The notes below the pieces were generated by a model, which had not been told where the DNA came from, did not search any database, and was given only the letters and a program-made list of their open reading frames with translations. Shown here piece after piece: positions 7,846-16,118 of a DNA stretch of 64,000 nt. Source of the stretch: Gammaproteobacteria bacterium (GTDB lineage Bacteria; Pseudomonadota; Gammaproteobacteria; Pseudomonadales; Azotimanducaceae). A program made the position numbers and the translations under genes. The stretch lies in NCBI GenBank assembly GCA_009843635.1, contig VYDB01000088.1:1-64000 (forward strand), read 5' to 3'. How positions within the stretch are numbered: the stretch's first letter is position 1; each line of letters starts with the position of its first letter.

Positions 7846-9402
7846 ATGGAAACCTTGGCTGACAACCGATCCAACAAACTGATCCTCGTCATTCTTGACG
7901 GCTTCGGCCATCGCGAGGACGCTACGGATAACGCCATCGCCGCCGCGCGCACGCCGAATTGGGATGGCTTCCTGGCCCGCTGTCCGCACACCCTGGTTTC
8001 CGGTTCCGGGGTTGACGTGGGGCTGCCCGAAGGCCAAATGGGCAATTCCGAAGTCGGACACATGGTCATCGGGGCCGGACGGGTCGTTCACCAAGATCTA
8101 GCGCGCATCAACCAAGCCATGGAGCGCGGCGAATTCGAGGGCAACGCCGCCTTAAGCGCACTCATTGAGGGTTTGAAAGAATCCGGCGGCGCCCTGCACG
8201 TTCTCGGCCTGCTCTCGCCCGGCGGCGTACACTCCCATGAGCGGCAGATTTTCCAGCTCATCCGCACCGCCCGCGACAAGGGCGCGGGGCCCATTCACCT
8301 GCACGCCTTTCTCGACGGGCGGGACACCCCGCCGGCCAGCGCCGCCGCCTCCTTGGAACAAGCCGATGCCCTGTTCCGTGAACTTGGCGCCGGCGAGGTG
8401 GCCTCGGTCTGCGGCCGCTACTTCGCCATGGACCGGGACCAGCGCTGGCAGCGGACCGAGCGGGCTTTCAAGGCGGTCGTTCACGGTGAAGCCCCCTTCC
8501 ATGCAGCCGACGGCCCAACTGCCCTCCAACTCGCCTACGAGCGGGGCGAAACCGATGAGTTTGTCCAGCCCACGGCAGTGCGCAGCGCCAGCGGTCAAGT
8601 GCCGGTCCTCACCGAACACGACGCGATCCTGTTCACCAACTTCCGTGCCGACCGGGCTCGGCAATTGAGCCGCGCCCTGCTTAAGGCGGATTTCAACGAA
8701 TTCCCACGCCACCGATTCAGCCCGGTCAAGAATGGCGCCACCCTCACCCGCTACGCGGAAGACCTCGAGGTCCCCTGCCTGTTCGAGCCGGCAGTGCTGG
8801 CCAACACCTTCGGTGAGCACCTCTCCAAGCTTGGCAAACGGCAACTGAGGGCCGCCGAAACCGAAAAGTACGCCCACGTGACCTTCTTTTTCTCCGGCGG
8901 TCGCGAGCAGCCCTTTCCCGGCGAAGAGCGCCTGCTCGTGCCCAGCCCCAAGGTCGCCACCTATGACCTGAAGCCGGAAATGAGCGCCGCCGAGCTGACC
9001 CAAGGCCTCATCGACGCGCTCCGCTCGGAACGCTTTGATGCCATCGTCTGCAACTACGCCAACGGCGACATGGTGGGGCACACCGGCCAGTTCGACGCCG
9101 CCGTGGCCGCGGTCGAAACCCTGGACCAATGCCTCGGCCAATTGGCGGCGACGGCCGCAGAACAGGGTTGGCGCATGCTGATCACCGCCGACCACGGCAA
9201 CGTGGAGCGCATGCGTGACGCCGACAACGCCCAACCCCACACCGCCCACACCACCGAAGCCGTACCCCTAGTGGTGCTCGGCGATGGGGCGCCGTCGCTG
9301 GCCGACGGTGGCACCTTGGCCGACGTTGCGCCCACCGCCCTCGCCCTCATGGGCATCGAACCTCCCCCGGAAATGACGGGCCGCACGCTGACGCACGGAT
9401 GA
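7846..9402 (+). CDS. gpmI: 2,3-bisphosphoglycerate-independent phosphoglycerate mutase
   Basis: Interconverts 3- and 2-phosphoglycerate in glycolysis and gluconeogenesis, using two metal ions and a phosphoserine intermediate. The 518-residue protein begins LILVILDGFGHRED (first metal Asp), has the catalytic serine in GQMGNSEVGH, the LDGRDTPP motif, and the C-terminal metal site ITADHGN and HTAHT. ATG 7846 is chosen because the family motif VILDGFG follows it closely; an upstream start at 7777 would add an unlikely basic extension. The stop overlaps envC by four bases. Confidence 0.97.
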   Translation: METLADNRSNKLILVILDGFGHREDATDNAIAAARTPNWDGFLARCPHTLVSGSGVDVGLPEGQMGNSEVGHMVIGAGRVVHQDLARINQAMERGEFEGNAALSALIEGLKESGGALHVLGLLSPGGVHSHERQIFQLIRTARDKGAGPIHLHAFLDGRDTPPASAAASLEQADALFRELGAGEVASVCGRYFAMDRDQRWQRTERAFKAVVHGEAPFHAADGPTALQLAYERGETDEFVQPTAVRSASGQVPVLTEHDAILFTNFRADRARQLSRALLKADFNEFPRHRFSPVKNGATLTRYAEDLEVPCLFEPAVLANTFGEHLSKLGKRQLRAAETEKYAHVTFFFSGGREQPFPGEERLLVPSPKVATYDLKPEMSAAELTQGLIDALRSERFDAIVCNYANGDMVGHTGQFDAAVAAVETLDQCLGQLAATAAEQGWRMLITADHGNVERMRDADNAQPHTAHTTEAVPLVVLGDGAPSLADGGTLADVAPTALALMGIEPPPEMTGRTLTHG

Positions 9403-10535
9403 CAATTCGCAGAGGAAGCGGGCTCTGGGCACTGCTGCTCGCCATCGCGGTCGGTGTCGCAGTGGCCGCTGATGAGGGAACTCAAGCGAAGGCGAAGTTG
9501 GAGTCGGTTTTGGCTGAACTCAACGACCTCGAATCCTGGCTGTCCGACGCGGAGCGCCGCCGCCTGCGCTGGCTCAAGGACGTGCAGGTCCGGGATGGCG
9601 CCGTCGCTCGATTGAGCGCCGCCGTCCGCGCCGGCGAAGCCGCCTTGGCGGACATCCGGGACGCACTGACCGACCTGGAGGATGAGCAACAGCGCCTGAA
9701 TGCGCAGCGCGAAGAGGAGGTGCGCCGCCTGGCCAATCACCTTGCCGCCGCCTATCGGCTGAGCGGCGAGCAATTCGTTAAGCTGGTGTTCAACCAGCAA
9801 TCAACCGGCACCTTGGAGCGTATCCTGGCGTACCATCGCTTCATCACCGATGCGCGCATTCAGGCGCTGGATGCCTTCCGCCGGCTATCGGCGGACATCG
9901 AGCGCAACGCCGAGGCCCTTCGGACCCAACGAGCGGTCGAGCGCCGGGACTTGGAGCAACTGCGCACGCGCCGGCAATCGCTGCAGACGGAACGCCAAGC
10001 CCGCGATGCCCTGATCGCCGCGCTCGACCAGGAATTCGAAGACAAGGAAAACCGCCGCACTCGCCTGCTGGCCGACCGCCAGCGGCTGCAGAAGCTCATC
10101 GATCAAATCGAACGGCGCACCATCCCAGGGGTGGGCCGATTCACCGCCCGCAAGGGCAGTCTCGCATGGCCGCTGCGCGGTGAGCTCGTCGGACGCTTCG
10201 GCCAGCCCCGGGCCGATGGCGACATGGCTTGGCGAGGGCTGCTGCTGAACGCGCCGACCGGCACCGAAGTGGCCGCGGTGCATGGCGGGCGCGTGGTGTT
10301 CGCCGATTGGCTGCGCGGCTTCGGACACATGGCCATCATCGACCACGGCGACGGCTACATGACCCTCTACGGCCAAGCCGACCAATTGACCAAGAGAGTC
10401 AATGACTTGGTTGAAACCGGCGAAGTCATCGCCCATGCCGGCCAGAGCGGCGGCGCCACGGCCAGCGGCATCTACTTCGAATTGCGCCACAAGGGCCAGG
10501 CGGTTGACCCTTGGCAATGGCTCACGCCACCGTGA
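9399..10535 (+). CDS. envC: EnvC-type murein hydrolase activator (degenerate LytM)
   Basis: Periplasmic protein that activates N-acetylmuramoyl-L-alanine amidases for cell separation. After a signal peptide (residues 1-23) comes a long coiled-coil region (about 25-240) and a C-terminal LytM/M23 domain. The metal-binding residues of active M23 peptidases are absent: the usual H-x-G-x-D block reads WRGLLL, and the second His motif reads GHMAIIDHGDGYMTLYG. This loss is typical of EnvC, which signals rather than cuts. FELRHKGQAVDPWQWL ends the domain as in E. coli. It is coupled to gpmI (ATGA) and to ctpA (TGATG). Confidence 0.94.
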   Translation: MTIRRGSGLWALLLAIAVGVAVAADEGTQAKAKLESVLAELNDLESWLSDAERRRLRWLKDVQVRDGAVARLSAAVRAGEAALADIRDALTDLEDEQQRLNAQREEEVRRLANHLAAAYRLSGEQFVKLVFNQQSTGTLERILAYHRFITDARIQALDAFRRLSADIERNAEALRTQRAVERRDLEQLRTRRQSLQTERQARDALIAALDQEFEDKENRRTRLLADRQRLQKLIDQIERRTIPGVGRFTARKGSLAWPLRGELVGRFGQPRADGDMAWRGLLLNAPTGTEVAAVHGGRVVFADWLRGFGHMAIIDHGDGYMTLYGQADQLTKRVNDLVETGEVIAHAGQSGGATASGIYFELRHKGQAVDPWQWLTPP

Positions 10536-11653
10536 TGCGCCCTCTAGTGCATTTCGGTGTTCTGGTCAGCATCGTGACTGGTGTGGCGCTCGGGATGGTC
10601 GCGTATCGCGCAGCGTCCGGCACCGGTCTCCTCGCAAACCGGCTGGTGGACGAAGCCATTCGCCAAATCAAGGCCAACTACGTCGAAGAGGTGGCCGACG
10701 AACAGCTCGCCAACGATGCGCTGCGCGGCATCTTGGGTGGACTGGACCGCCATTCCCGGTATCTCGACAAAGACGCCTTCGAGAGCCTGCAAGCGGATGC
10801 CGATGGTTGGTTCGGCGGCATCGGCGTCGAGCTGGCCTTGGCGGACGGCTATTTCACCATCGCTGCCACCCTTGATGATTCCCCCGCCACCCAGGCCGGA
10901 TTGCTGCCCGGCGATCGGATCACCTCGATCGACGGGACCTCGCTTAAAGGCAAGCGCTTGAAATGGGTCGTGAAAAGCCTGCGCGGACCGCCAAGCACGG
11001 AAGTGAACTTGCGGGTGAAGCGCGGCGGCGAGCGATTCGGCCTCGACCTCACCCGCGCCTTGATTGCCGCGCCCAGCGTCCGTTGGCGCTGGCTCGAGGC
11101 GGGCTACGCCTACGTCCGAATCGTCCGGTTCAACAAGCGGACCAACGGCGATTTTCAAGGCGCCCTAGCCACCTTGGCAGCGGAACGCCCAATTGCCGGC
11201 TTAGTCCTTGATGTGCGCGGCAACACCGGGGGAATCCTCCCTGCCTCGGTGGACATTGCGGGCGCCCTGCTCGACGGCGGCGTGGTCGCCACCATGCGCA
11301 GCCGTCCACCGACCCCCGCACAAGCCTACCGCGCCCCGCCCGGCGATGCGCTGAACGGCGCCCCCGTGGTGCTTTTGATCGACAGGAAGGCCGCTTCGGC
11401 CTCGGAAATCGTCGCCGGGGCGCTTAAGGACCATGGACGGGCCATCCTGCTCGGCGAGACCAGTTTCGGGAAGGGCACCGTGCAGTCCCTAGTGCCCCTA
11501 TCGGGCGCCCAAGGGCTCAAACTGACCACTGGCCACTACTTCACCCCAAGCGGCAACTCCATCCACGATGCGGGCATCGAACCCGATGTGGCGGCCAACC
11601 CCGCCGACACCGAAGCGCTGCTGGCACAGGCGCTTAAGTTGCTGAAACGCTAG
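10535..11653 (+). CDS. ctpA: C-terminal processing protease, S41 family
   Basis: Periplasmic serine protease of the Ctp/Tsp family that trims or degrades envelope proteins. An N-terminal membrane anchor or signal (about residues 4-22) is followed by a PDZ domain (about 90-170, GWFGGIGVEL and GDRITSIDG) and the S41 catalytic core with RGNTGG, the nucleophile serine in KAASASEIVAGAL and the general-base lysine in ETSFGKGTVQ. ATG 10535 overlaps the envC stop by one base; a GTG at 10532 is possible. The stop overlaps that of the convergent aminotransferase. The gpmI-envC-ctpA order is conserved in gammaproteobacteria and marks the left edge of the catabolic island. Confidence 0.95.
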   Translation: MRPLVHFGVLVSIVTGVALGMVAYRAASGTGLLANRLVDEAIRQIKANYVEEVADEQLANDALRGILGGLDRHSRYLDKDAFESLQADADGWFGGIGVELALADGYFTIAATLDDSPATQAGLLPGDRITSIDGTSLKGKRLKWVVKSLRGPPSTEVNLRVKRGGERFGLDLTRALIAAPSVRWRWLEAGYAYVRIVRFNKRTNGDFQGALATLAAERPIAGLVLDVRGNTGGILPASVDIAGALLDGGVVATMRSRPPTPAQAYRAPPGDALNGAPVVLLIDRKAASASEIVAGALKDHGRAILLGETSFGKGTVQSLVPLSGAQGLKLTTGHYFTPSGNSIHDAGIEPDVAANPADTEALLAQALKLLKR

Positions 11654-12969
11654 CCGACCTCAGCCAGCACTCCCGCCAAGCAATCGAACATGGCCTCCAA
11701 GTCCGAAGCCTGGGCGACAAACGGCGGTCCGAACTGCAGCGTATCGCCGCCCCAGCGAACATAGAAGCCCGCTGCCCACATTTTCAACCCCGCCTCGTAG
11801 GGCCTGACCAAGGGGTCGCCCTCCCGGGGCCGCAACTGCAGCGCCCCGGCCAGCCCGTAGTTGCGAATATCCACCACATGCGGCGCGCTCTTGAGTTCGT
11901 GCAGGCAGGTCTCGAAGCGAACCGCCAGCTTCCGCACCCGTTCGATAAGCCCTTCCGTGACCAGCAGATCGAGCGCCGCAAGCCCGGCTGCGCAGGCGAC
12001 CGGATGCGCTGAGTACGTGTAGCCGTGGGGCAATTCGATGGCATGTTGCGGTTTCGAGGTTTCCATGAAGGCGCCGTAGATCTTCTCGCTGGCGACGACC
12101 GCACCCATGGGGATGGTGCCGTTGGTCAGTTGCTTGGCAAGATTCAGCATATCCGGGACCACGCCGAACTCCTCAGCGCCTGTCATTGATCCCGTCCGCC
12201 CAAACCCGGTGATCACCTCATCAAAGATCAACAGAAGCTCATGGCGGTCGCATATCTCCCGTAGCCGCTGCAGGTAACCCGCGGGGGGCACCACTACGCC
12301 GCCAGACCCTGACATGGGCTCCACGATCACGGCAGCAATGTTCGAGGCGTCATGCAATGCCACGATCTCCTCCAACTGATCCGCAAGGTGGCTCCCGTAT
12401 TGCGGCATGCCCCGGCTGAAGGCGTTCTCCAGCAGCAGCGTGGCGGACAGGTGGTCGGCATCGAGCAACGGCCCGTACATCTGCCGGTTGGGGCCGATGC
12501 CGCCCAAGCTCGTGCCCCCAAAGTTGACGCCGTGATAGCCGCGAATCCGCCCGATCAGCTTGGTTTTGCTCGGGCGGCCAGCCTCGCGCCAGTAGGCCCG
12601 AGCGATCTTGAGCGCGGTGTCGGTGCATTCCGACCCCGAATTGGTGAAGAAGACGTGGGAAAGCCCATCGGGCATCAACTCGACGATCCGGTTGGCCAAC
12701 TCGAAGCTCAAGGCGTGGCCGAACTGGAAGGCGGGCGCGTAGTCCATGCGGCGCAGTTGGTTCGTCACCGCTTCGGTGATGCCTGGATGGCCGTGGCCAG
12801 CACCACAGCACCACAGTCCCGAAAGTCCGTCGAACACCTTGCGGCCATCCGGCGTGTGGTAGTGGCAGCCCTCGGCGCGTTTCACAAGCCGCGGATCCCG
12901 CTTGAATGCCCGGTTCGCGGTGTAGGGCATCCAATGGGCGTCGTAGAAAGCCGACTTTTGGTTGTTCAA
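11650..12969 (-). CDS. Class III omega-aminotransferase (beta-alanine:pyruvate type)
   Basis: PLP-dependent transaminase likely to move the amino group of an omega-amino acid such as beta-alanine to pyruvate, yielding malonate semialdehyde. Family signatures: HWMPYTANRAFKRDPR at the N-terminus, NSGSECTDTALKIA (PLP phosphate site), FDEVITGFGRTG and the Schiff-base Lys279 in NLAKQLTNG. No in-frame ATG exists before the conserved region; a TTG at 12969 has a strong AGGGAGG 7 nt upstream and is taken as the start (439 residues). It lies 41 bp after the LLM gene on the same strand and probably shares its promoter and TetR-type control. In the island it could use the beta-amino acid released by the N-carbamoyl amidase. 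Substrate is inferred. Confidence 0.9.
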   Translation of the reverse strand: MNNQKSAFYDAHWMPYTANRAFKRDPRLVKRAEGCHYHTPDGRKVFDGLSGLWCCGAGHGHPGITEAVTNQLRRMDYAPAFQFGHALSFELANRIVELMPDGLSHVFFTNSGSECTDTALKIARAYWREAGRPSKTKLIGRIRGYHGVNFGGTSLGGIGPNRQMYGPLLDADHLSATLLLENAFSRGMPQYGSHLADQLEEIVALHDASNIAAVIVEPMSGSGGVVVPPAGYLQRLREICDRHELLLIFDEVITGFGRTGSMTGAEEFGVVPDMLNLAKQLTNGTIPMGAVVASEKIYGAFMETSKPQHAIELPHGYTYSAHPVACAAGLAALDLLVTEGLIERVRKLAVRFETCLHELKSAPHVVDIRNYGLAGALQLRPREGDPLVRPYEAGLKMWAAGFYVRWGGDTLQFGPPFVAQASDLEAMFDCLAGVLAEVG

Positions 12970-13010
12970 ATGGGAACCTCCCTAACGTGCTGTCTCACAA
13001 ACAAGTGTGA

Positions 13011-14072
13011 TTATGCGTGGACAGCACTGGGCGCTGCGGTGTCCGAGCGCATGGCCTCCCGGCCACCGTCATCTCTCAGGGCGGGCAAGATGTGCTTTCC
13101 GTAAGTCTCCAAGGTCTGGTCCTGTGCATCGTGCATGAGATACATGGCGAACTGGGCCGCGCCAAGACCGGCCAATGCCCTGAGCTTGGCGATGTGGTCC
13201 TGCACTGCGCCCGAAATGCAGAAGCGATCAATGATCTCGTCCGGCACGAAGTCCGTTGAAGGGTTCCCCGCTCGTCCGTGGTGCGAGTAGTCGTAGGCGC
13301 CTCGTCCCTTGACGTAGTCCGTCAGCGCCTTGGGCACTTGGCCGGAATCCCCGCCGTAGCGATTGACGAGGTCGGCGACGTGGTTGCCGACCATGCCCCC
13401 GAACCACCGCAGTTGCTCCCGCTGATGGGCCAGATCATCACCGACATAGGCAGGCGCAGCCACGCAGGCGGCAACATCGCCCGCCTCGCGGCCCGCAGCG
13501 ACGGCGCCCGCACGGACCGCCGTCAAGGTCCACTCGAAAATCTGGGGGTCCGCCAACTGCAGAATGAAGCCGTCCGCGTTGCGCCCGATGCAGTCAAGCG
13601 CCCGAGGCCCATAACCCGCGCCCCACATCGGCAACTCCCAGCCTTGGTCGATCCACGGAAACGCGATGTCCCTGCCGTTGTGAACGACCGACTCCCCGGC
13701 GACCAGCCCTTTGACGATCCGCATCGCGTCCGTCATTTCCTGCAGGCTTCTCGGACTGCGGCCTATGTAGCGCAAGGCCGAATCGCCCCGGCCCATGCCA
13801 CATACCGTGCGCGGTCCGTACAGATCGTTGAGCGTGGCGAAGGTCGATGCGAGCACAGTCCAGTCCCGGGTGCCAGGGTTGGTGACCATCGGGCCAACCC
13901 GGATCCGCTCGGTCTCCGCAAGAATGCGACCAAGGATCACAAAGGGCTCCTGCCAGAGGACGGGGGAGTCGTAAACCCACACATGGGTGAAGCCGTGCGC
14001 TTCCGCCCGCTGCGCGAGTTCCACCACCCGGGTCGCGGGCGGGTCAGTTTGCAGAACCAATCCAAAGTCCAT
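13011..14072 (-). CDS. LLM-class flavin oxidoreductase (TIGR03842-like)
   Basis: Luciferase-like TIM-barrel enzyme that should use reduced flavin or F420. The 353-residue sequence starts MDFGLVLQTDPPATRVVELAQRAEAHGF, and has VGPMVTNPGTRDWT, GMGRGDSALRYIGR and WGAGYGPRAL, phrases of the family named F420-dependent TIGR03842, whose true cofactor in proteobacteria is unproven. It is upstream of the aminotransferase and beside a RutR-like regulator. RutA, the oxygenase that opens uracil, is also an LLM protein, so a ring-attacking role is an attractive guess. AAGGGGGG precedes ATG 14072. Promoter with a TTGACA -35 inside a TetR-type operator lies 150 bp upstream. Confidence 0.88.
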   Translation of the reverse strand: MDFGLVLQTDPPATRVVELAQRAEAHGFTHVWVYDSPVLWQEPFVILGRILAETERIRVGPMVTNPGTRDWTVLASTFATLNDLYGPRTVCGMGRGDSALRYIGRSPRSLQEMTDAMRIVKGLVAGESVVHNGRDIAFPWIDQGWELPMWGAGYGPRALDCIGRNADGFILQLADPQIFEWTLTAVRAGAVAAGREAGDVAACVAAPAYVGDDLAHQREQLRWFGGMVGNHVADLVNRYGGDSGQVPKALTDYVKGRGAYDYSHHGRAGNPSTDFVPDEIIDRFCISGAVQDHIAKLRALAGLGAAQFAMYLMHDAQDQTLETYGKHILPALRDDGGREAMRSDTAAPSAVHA

Positions 14073-14413
14073 ATCACGCCCCCCTTGGATGACCGTTGCG
14101 CTGCGCCGCTAATCACTAGCCCAGCGAACTTCCCGGCTGACGAACCAAGCTTTCGTCGGCACCGCTTGGGTGCTCGCCGCGCGAACCCGGCGGCTTCGCC
14201 GGGAGAGCATACAATAATGTTTGACGCTTATGTCAAAAAATTGTAGCTTGAACGATCTTGGAAAAACCCGAAACAGCGTGATCGCGCCAGCCGGGCGTTC
14301 CGGTTCCGGGCAGAACCCAGCGGCAGTTCGCGCAACAGCTCAAGGAGGCACGAAACAAGCTCATGCCGTTACCAAGGCGCCGACAATCGAGCCACGACCC
14401 GGCAGCCGGCCAT
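14073..14413. other. Noncoding control region between LLM gene and TetR gene
   Basis: This 341-bp stretch holds no convincing gene on either strand. From left to right it contains the leader of the LLM gene, a 7-bp hairpin CCCGGCG-GCTT-CGCCGGG (14186-14203) near the predicted transcript start, a minus-strand promoter, the operator at 14220-14237, and about 170 bp of featureless sequence following the TetR stop codon. Confidence 0.7.
14208..14237 (-). promoter_or_regulatory. Promoter with RutR-like palindromic operator, LLM-aminotransferase unit
   Basis: TTTGAC-GCTTAT-GTCAAA (14220-14237) is a perfect palindrome with 6-bp half-sites and 6-bp spacer. This is the geometry of the E. coli RutR box (TTGACCA-N2-TGGTCAA, that is TTGAC-N6-GTCAA). 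On the minus strand the right half supplies a consensus -35 TTGACA (14231-14236), followed after 17 bp by TGTATG (14208-14213) as -10, so a bound repressor would cover the promoter. The regulator gene at 14414-15031 is adjacent. A second such box lies at 19316-19331. Confidence 0.75.
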
Positions 14414-15031
14414 TCAATCGCCGAGTCCGCAGCCATTGAGGACGACTTGGGTAACCGTCGCCACGCCAGCTTCGAATTGCGCGGCGGTCAAGCGCTTGGT
14501 GCCGAGAATGCTCTTGATCTGCTGTTCGAAGTCGGCGTAGTACTGCGTCGCGCCCCACAGCAGGAAAAAGAAGTGGCGCGCATCCAGGCGATCCATTTTG
14601 CCCTCGTCCATCCAACGCTCTATGACCGCACACTTTTCCGCCGTCAGATCCCTAATCTGGTTGTTCTCCTCATCGGTCAACATGTCCGATCCCCGAATCA
14701 CCTCCATGGCGAAGACTTTCGAAGGCACCGGGTGTTTTCTCGAGTACTCGATCTTGACTCGGATGTAGTCGCGGATGGCCTCCCGAGGCTCCCGATCAGC
14801 AGCAATCTGCTCGAACGCCTTGACCCAGTCGGCTCGCAGCCCGGTCAGGATGCGCCGGTAGATGGCACGTTTCGAAGAAAAGTAATAGTAGAGATTGGGC
14901 CGCGGCAGCTTTGCCGCCCGAGCGATGTCGTCCATGCGCGTACCGTGAAAGCCCCGCTTGGCAACCAGCTTCTCCGTTGCCCGGATTATCTGCCGCTCCT
15001 TCCTGTCGCGCGCATTCATGGCACGGGCCAT
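14414..15031 (-). CDS. TetR-family regulator, RutR-like
   Basis: DNA-binding repressor likely to sense a pyrimidine-like ligand. The 205-residue protein has an N-terminal helix-turn-helix (ERQIIRATEKLVAKRGFHGTR, then LPRPNLYYYFSSKRAIYRRIL) and a C-terminal ligand domain that follows E. coli RutR step by step: IRDYIRVKIEYSRKHP, a VFAMEVIRG block, and HFFFLLWGATQYYADFEQQI. Start is the ATG at 15031 with AAGGAGG spaced 8 nt; a longer reading frame upstream is not coding. E. coli RutR represses uracil catabolism and is released by uracil. The TTGAC-N6-GTCAA boxes at 14220 and 19316 are the expected targets. Ligand is inferred. Confidence 0.9.
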   Translation of the reverse strand: MARAMNARDRKERQIIRATEKLVAKRGFHGTRMDDIARAAKLPRPNLYYYFSSKRAIYRRILTGLRADWVKAFEQIAADREPREAIRDYIRVKIEYSRKHPVPSKVFAMEVIRGSDMLTDEENNQIRDLTAEKCAVIERWMDEGKMDRLDARHFFFLLWGATQYYADFEQQIKSILGTKRLTAAQFEAGVATVTQVVLNGCGLGD

Positions 15032-15238
15032 GCGTTCAGCCTCCTTGTTCGGATTTGGACGATCTTGGCGGCGCCAGTGATCGACACCACGGCGGACTGC
15101 GGCCGCGGCCCAACCCCACCAAACCACCCAAGGGATTATAGGAGCCACTGCGGGACACAACCAGCAAGGAAACCGGGCCTGCCCCAGCCACCCAGCGAAA
15201 CGCAGCTCAATCAGACTGGATCGACAAGGACCCATTAG

Positions 15239-16102
15239 ATGGCCACACGCCTGCGCACCGCATTGCGAGAACTTCTGGTTGACTGGCAATCCGACCTCAA
15301 TCCCGAATGGCGGTCCGTCGTCAATGGCGTTGACCTCGCTTTCGACGCTGTGGACGCAACGCTGGAGTTGCATCCGTGGGAGCCGATTTTTCCTTCCCGC
15401 CGATATTTCACGCTTCCAGGGGAGCCTGACGGCGCCCACATGCTGCGGGCGTTCGACGACCTAGCGCCAAGTGCCGTCCGTTGCGTTGTCGTTGGTCAGG
15501 ATCCCTATCCCAACATCGCCTTTTCCACCGGACGCGCCTTCGAGACTGGGGAACACCGGCATTGGCGCGAACTCGGCAACATGCGCTCAGCCAGCATGCG
15601 CAGCCTGATCCAGAGTCTCTACGCCTTTCGATCGGGCCTTGCCTCCCACGCGGCGGACGTTGAGGGATGGTCGGCAACGCTCGACGCCATTGCCGCGCCA
15701 AGCAACGGATTCCAAGGGCCCACCGAGCTTGCCCAGCACTGGGTCGATCAAGGCGTGCTGCTATTGAATGCGAGCCTTACGTTGTCGCGATTCTCCGTGG
15801 ACGGCGATCCGCACCAGACCAGAGGTCACCTGCCGCTGTGGCGCCCGTTGATCGGACACATCCTGCGCCACTTTTGCTCGGAGCACACCGGCCAACCCGT
15901 GGCTTTACTGCTGTTCGGAGACGCGGCTCAAGCGGCAGCGCTGGCCAGTGGCGTCTGCGACCTATACACCATTCAGGATCACCCCGCGATTGTCACCTCG
16001 CCCCACCCCGCCGAGGGAACGCGGTATCTGGAACGACCGAACCCCTTCGAGCTCGGCAACCGAAAACTGGTGGCAATGGGCGCCGCGCCGATAAACTGGT
16101 AA
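15239..16102 (+). CDS. Uracil-DNA glycosylase superfamily protein
   Basis: Family-1-like uracil-DNA glycosylase of 287 residues. It has motif A VVVGQDPYPNIAFSTGRAF (the Ung water-activating GQDPYH block with Pro-Asn after the tyrosine where Ung has His), an LLLNASLTL strand equivalent to LLLNxxLTV, and a C-terminal SPHPAEG loop in place of HPSPLS. Ung proper is about 230 residues, so this is a divergent member. AAGGA spaced 8 nt precedes ATG 15239. It heads a plus-strand run with the GMC and NIPSNAP genes (16-bp gap), divergent from the TetR gene. Base excision repair is the default role; whether it belongs functionally to the pyrimidine island is unclear. Confidence 0.82.
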   Translation: MATRLRTALRELLVDWQSDLNPEWRSVVNGVDLAFDAVDATLELHPWEPIFPSRRYFTLPGEPDGAHMLRAFDDLAPSAVRCVVVGQDPYPNIAFSTGRAFETGEHRHWRELGNMRSASMRSLIQSLYAFRSGLASHAADVEGWSATLDAIAAPSNGFQGPTELAQHWVDQGVLLLNASLTLSRFSVDGDPHQTRGHLPLWRPLIGHILRHFCSEHTGQPVALLLFGDAAQAAALASGVCDLYTIQDHPAIVTSPHPAEGTRYLERPNPFELGNRKLVAMGAAPINW

Positions 16103-16118
16103 CCGCTGGAGGCAAACG

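Noticed and set aside
10386-10402. TTGAC ... GTCAA pair inside envC resembling the RutR-like box
   Set aside because: Spacer is 7, not 6, and it lies in the middle of a coding sequence; judged chance.
14186-14203. CCCGGCG-GCTT-CGCCGGG hairpin as a terminator for the TetR gene
   Set aside because: It lies about 210 bp beyond the TetR stop and downstream of the predicted LLM promoter, with no T-tract; listed only as part of the noncoding region.
14221-14439. Small plus-strand open frame in the LLM-TetR gap
   Set aside because: No ribosome site, no recognisable sequence, runs into the TetR gene antisense and overlaps the operator.
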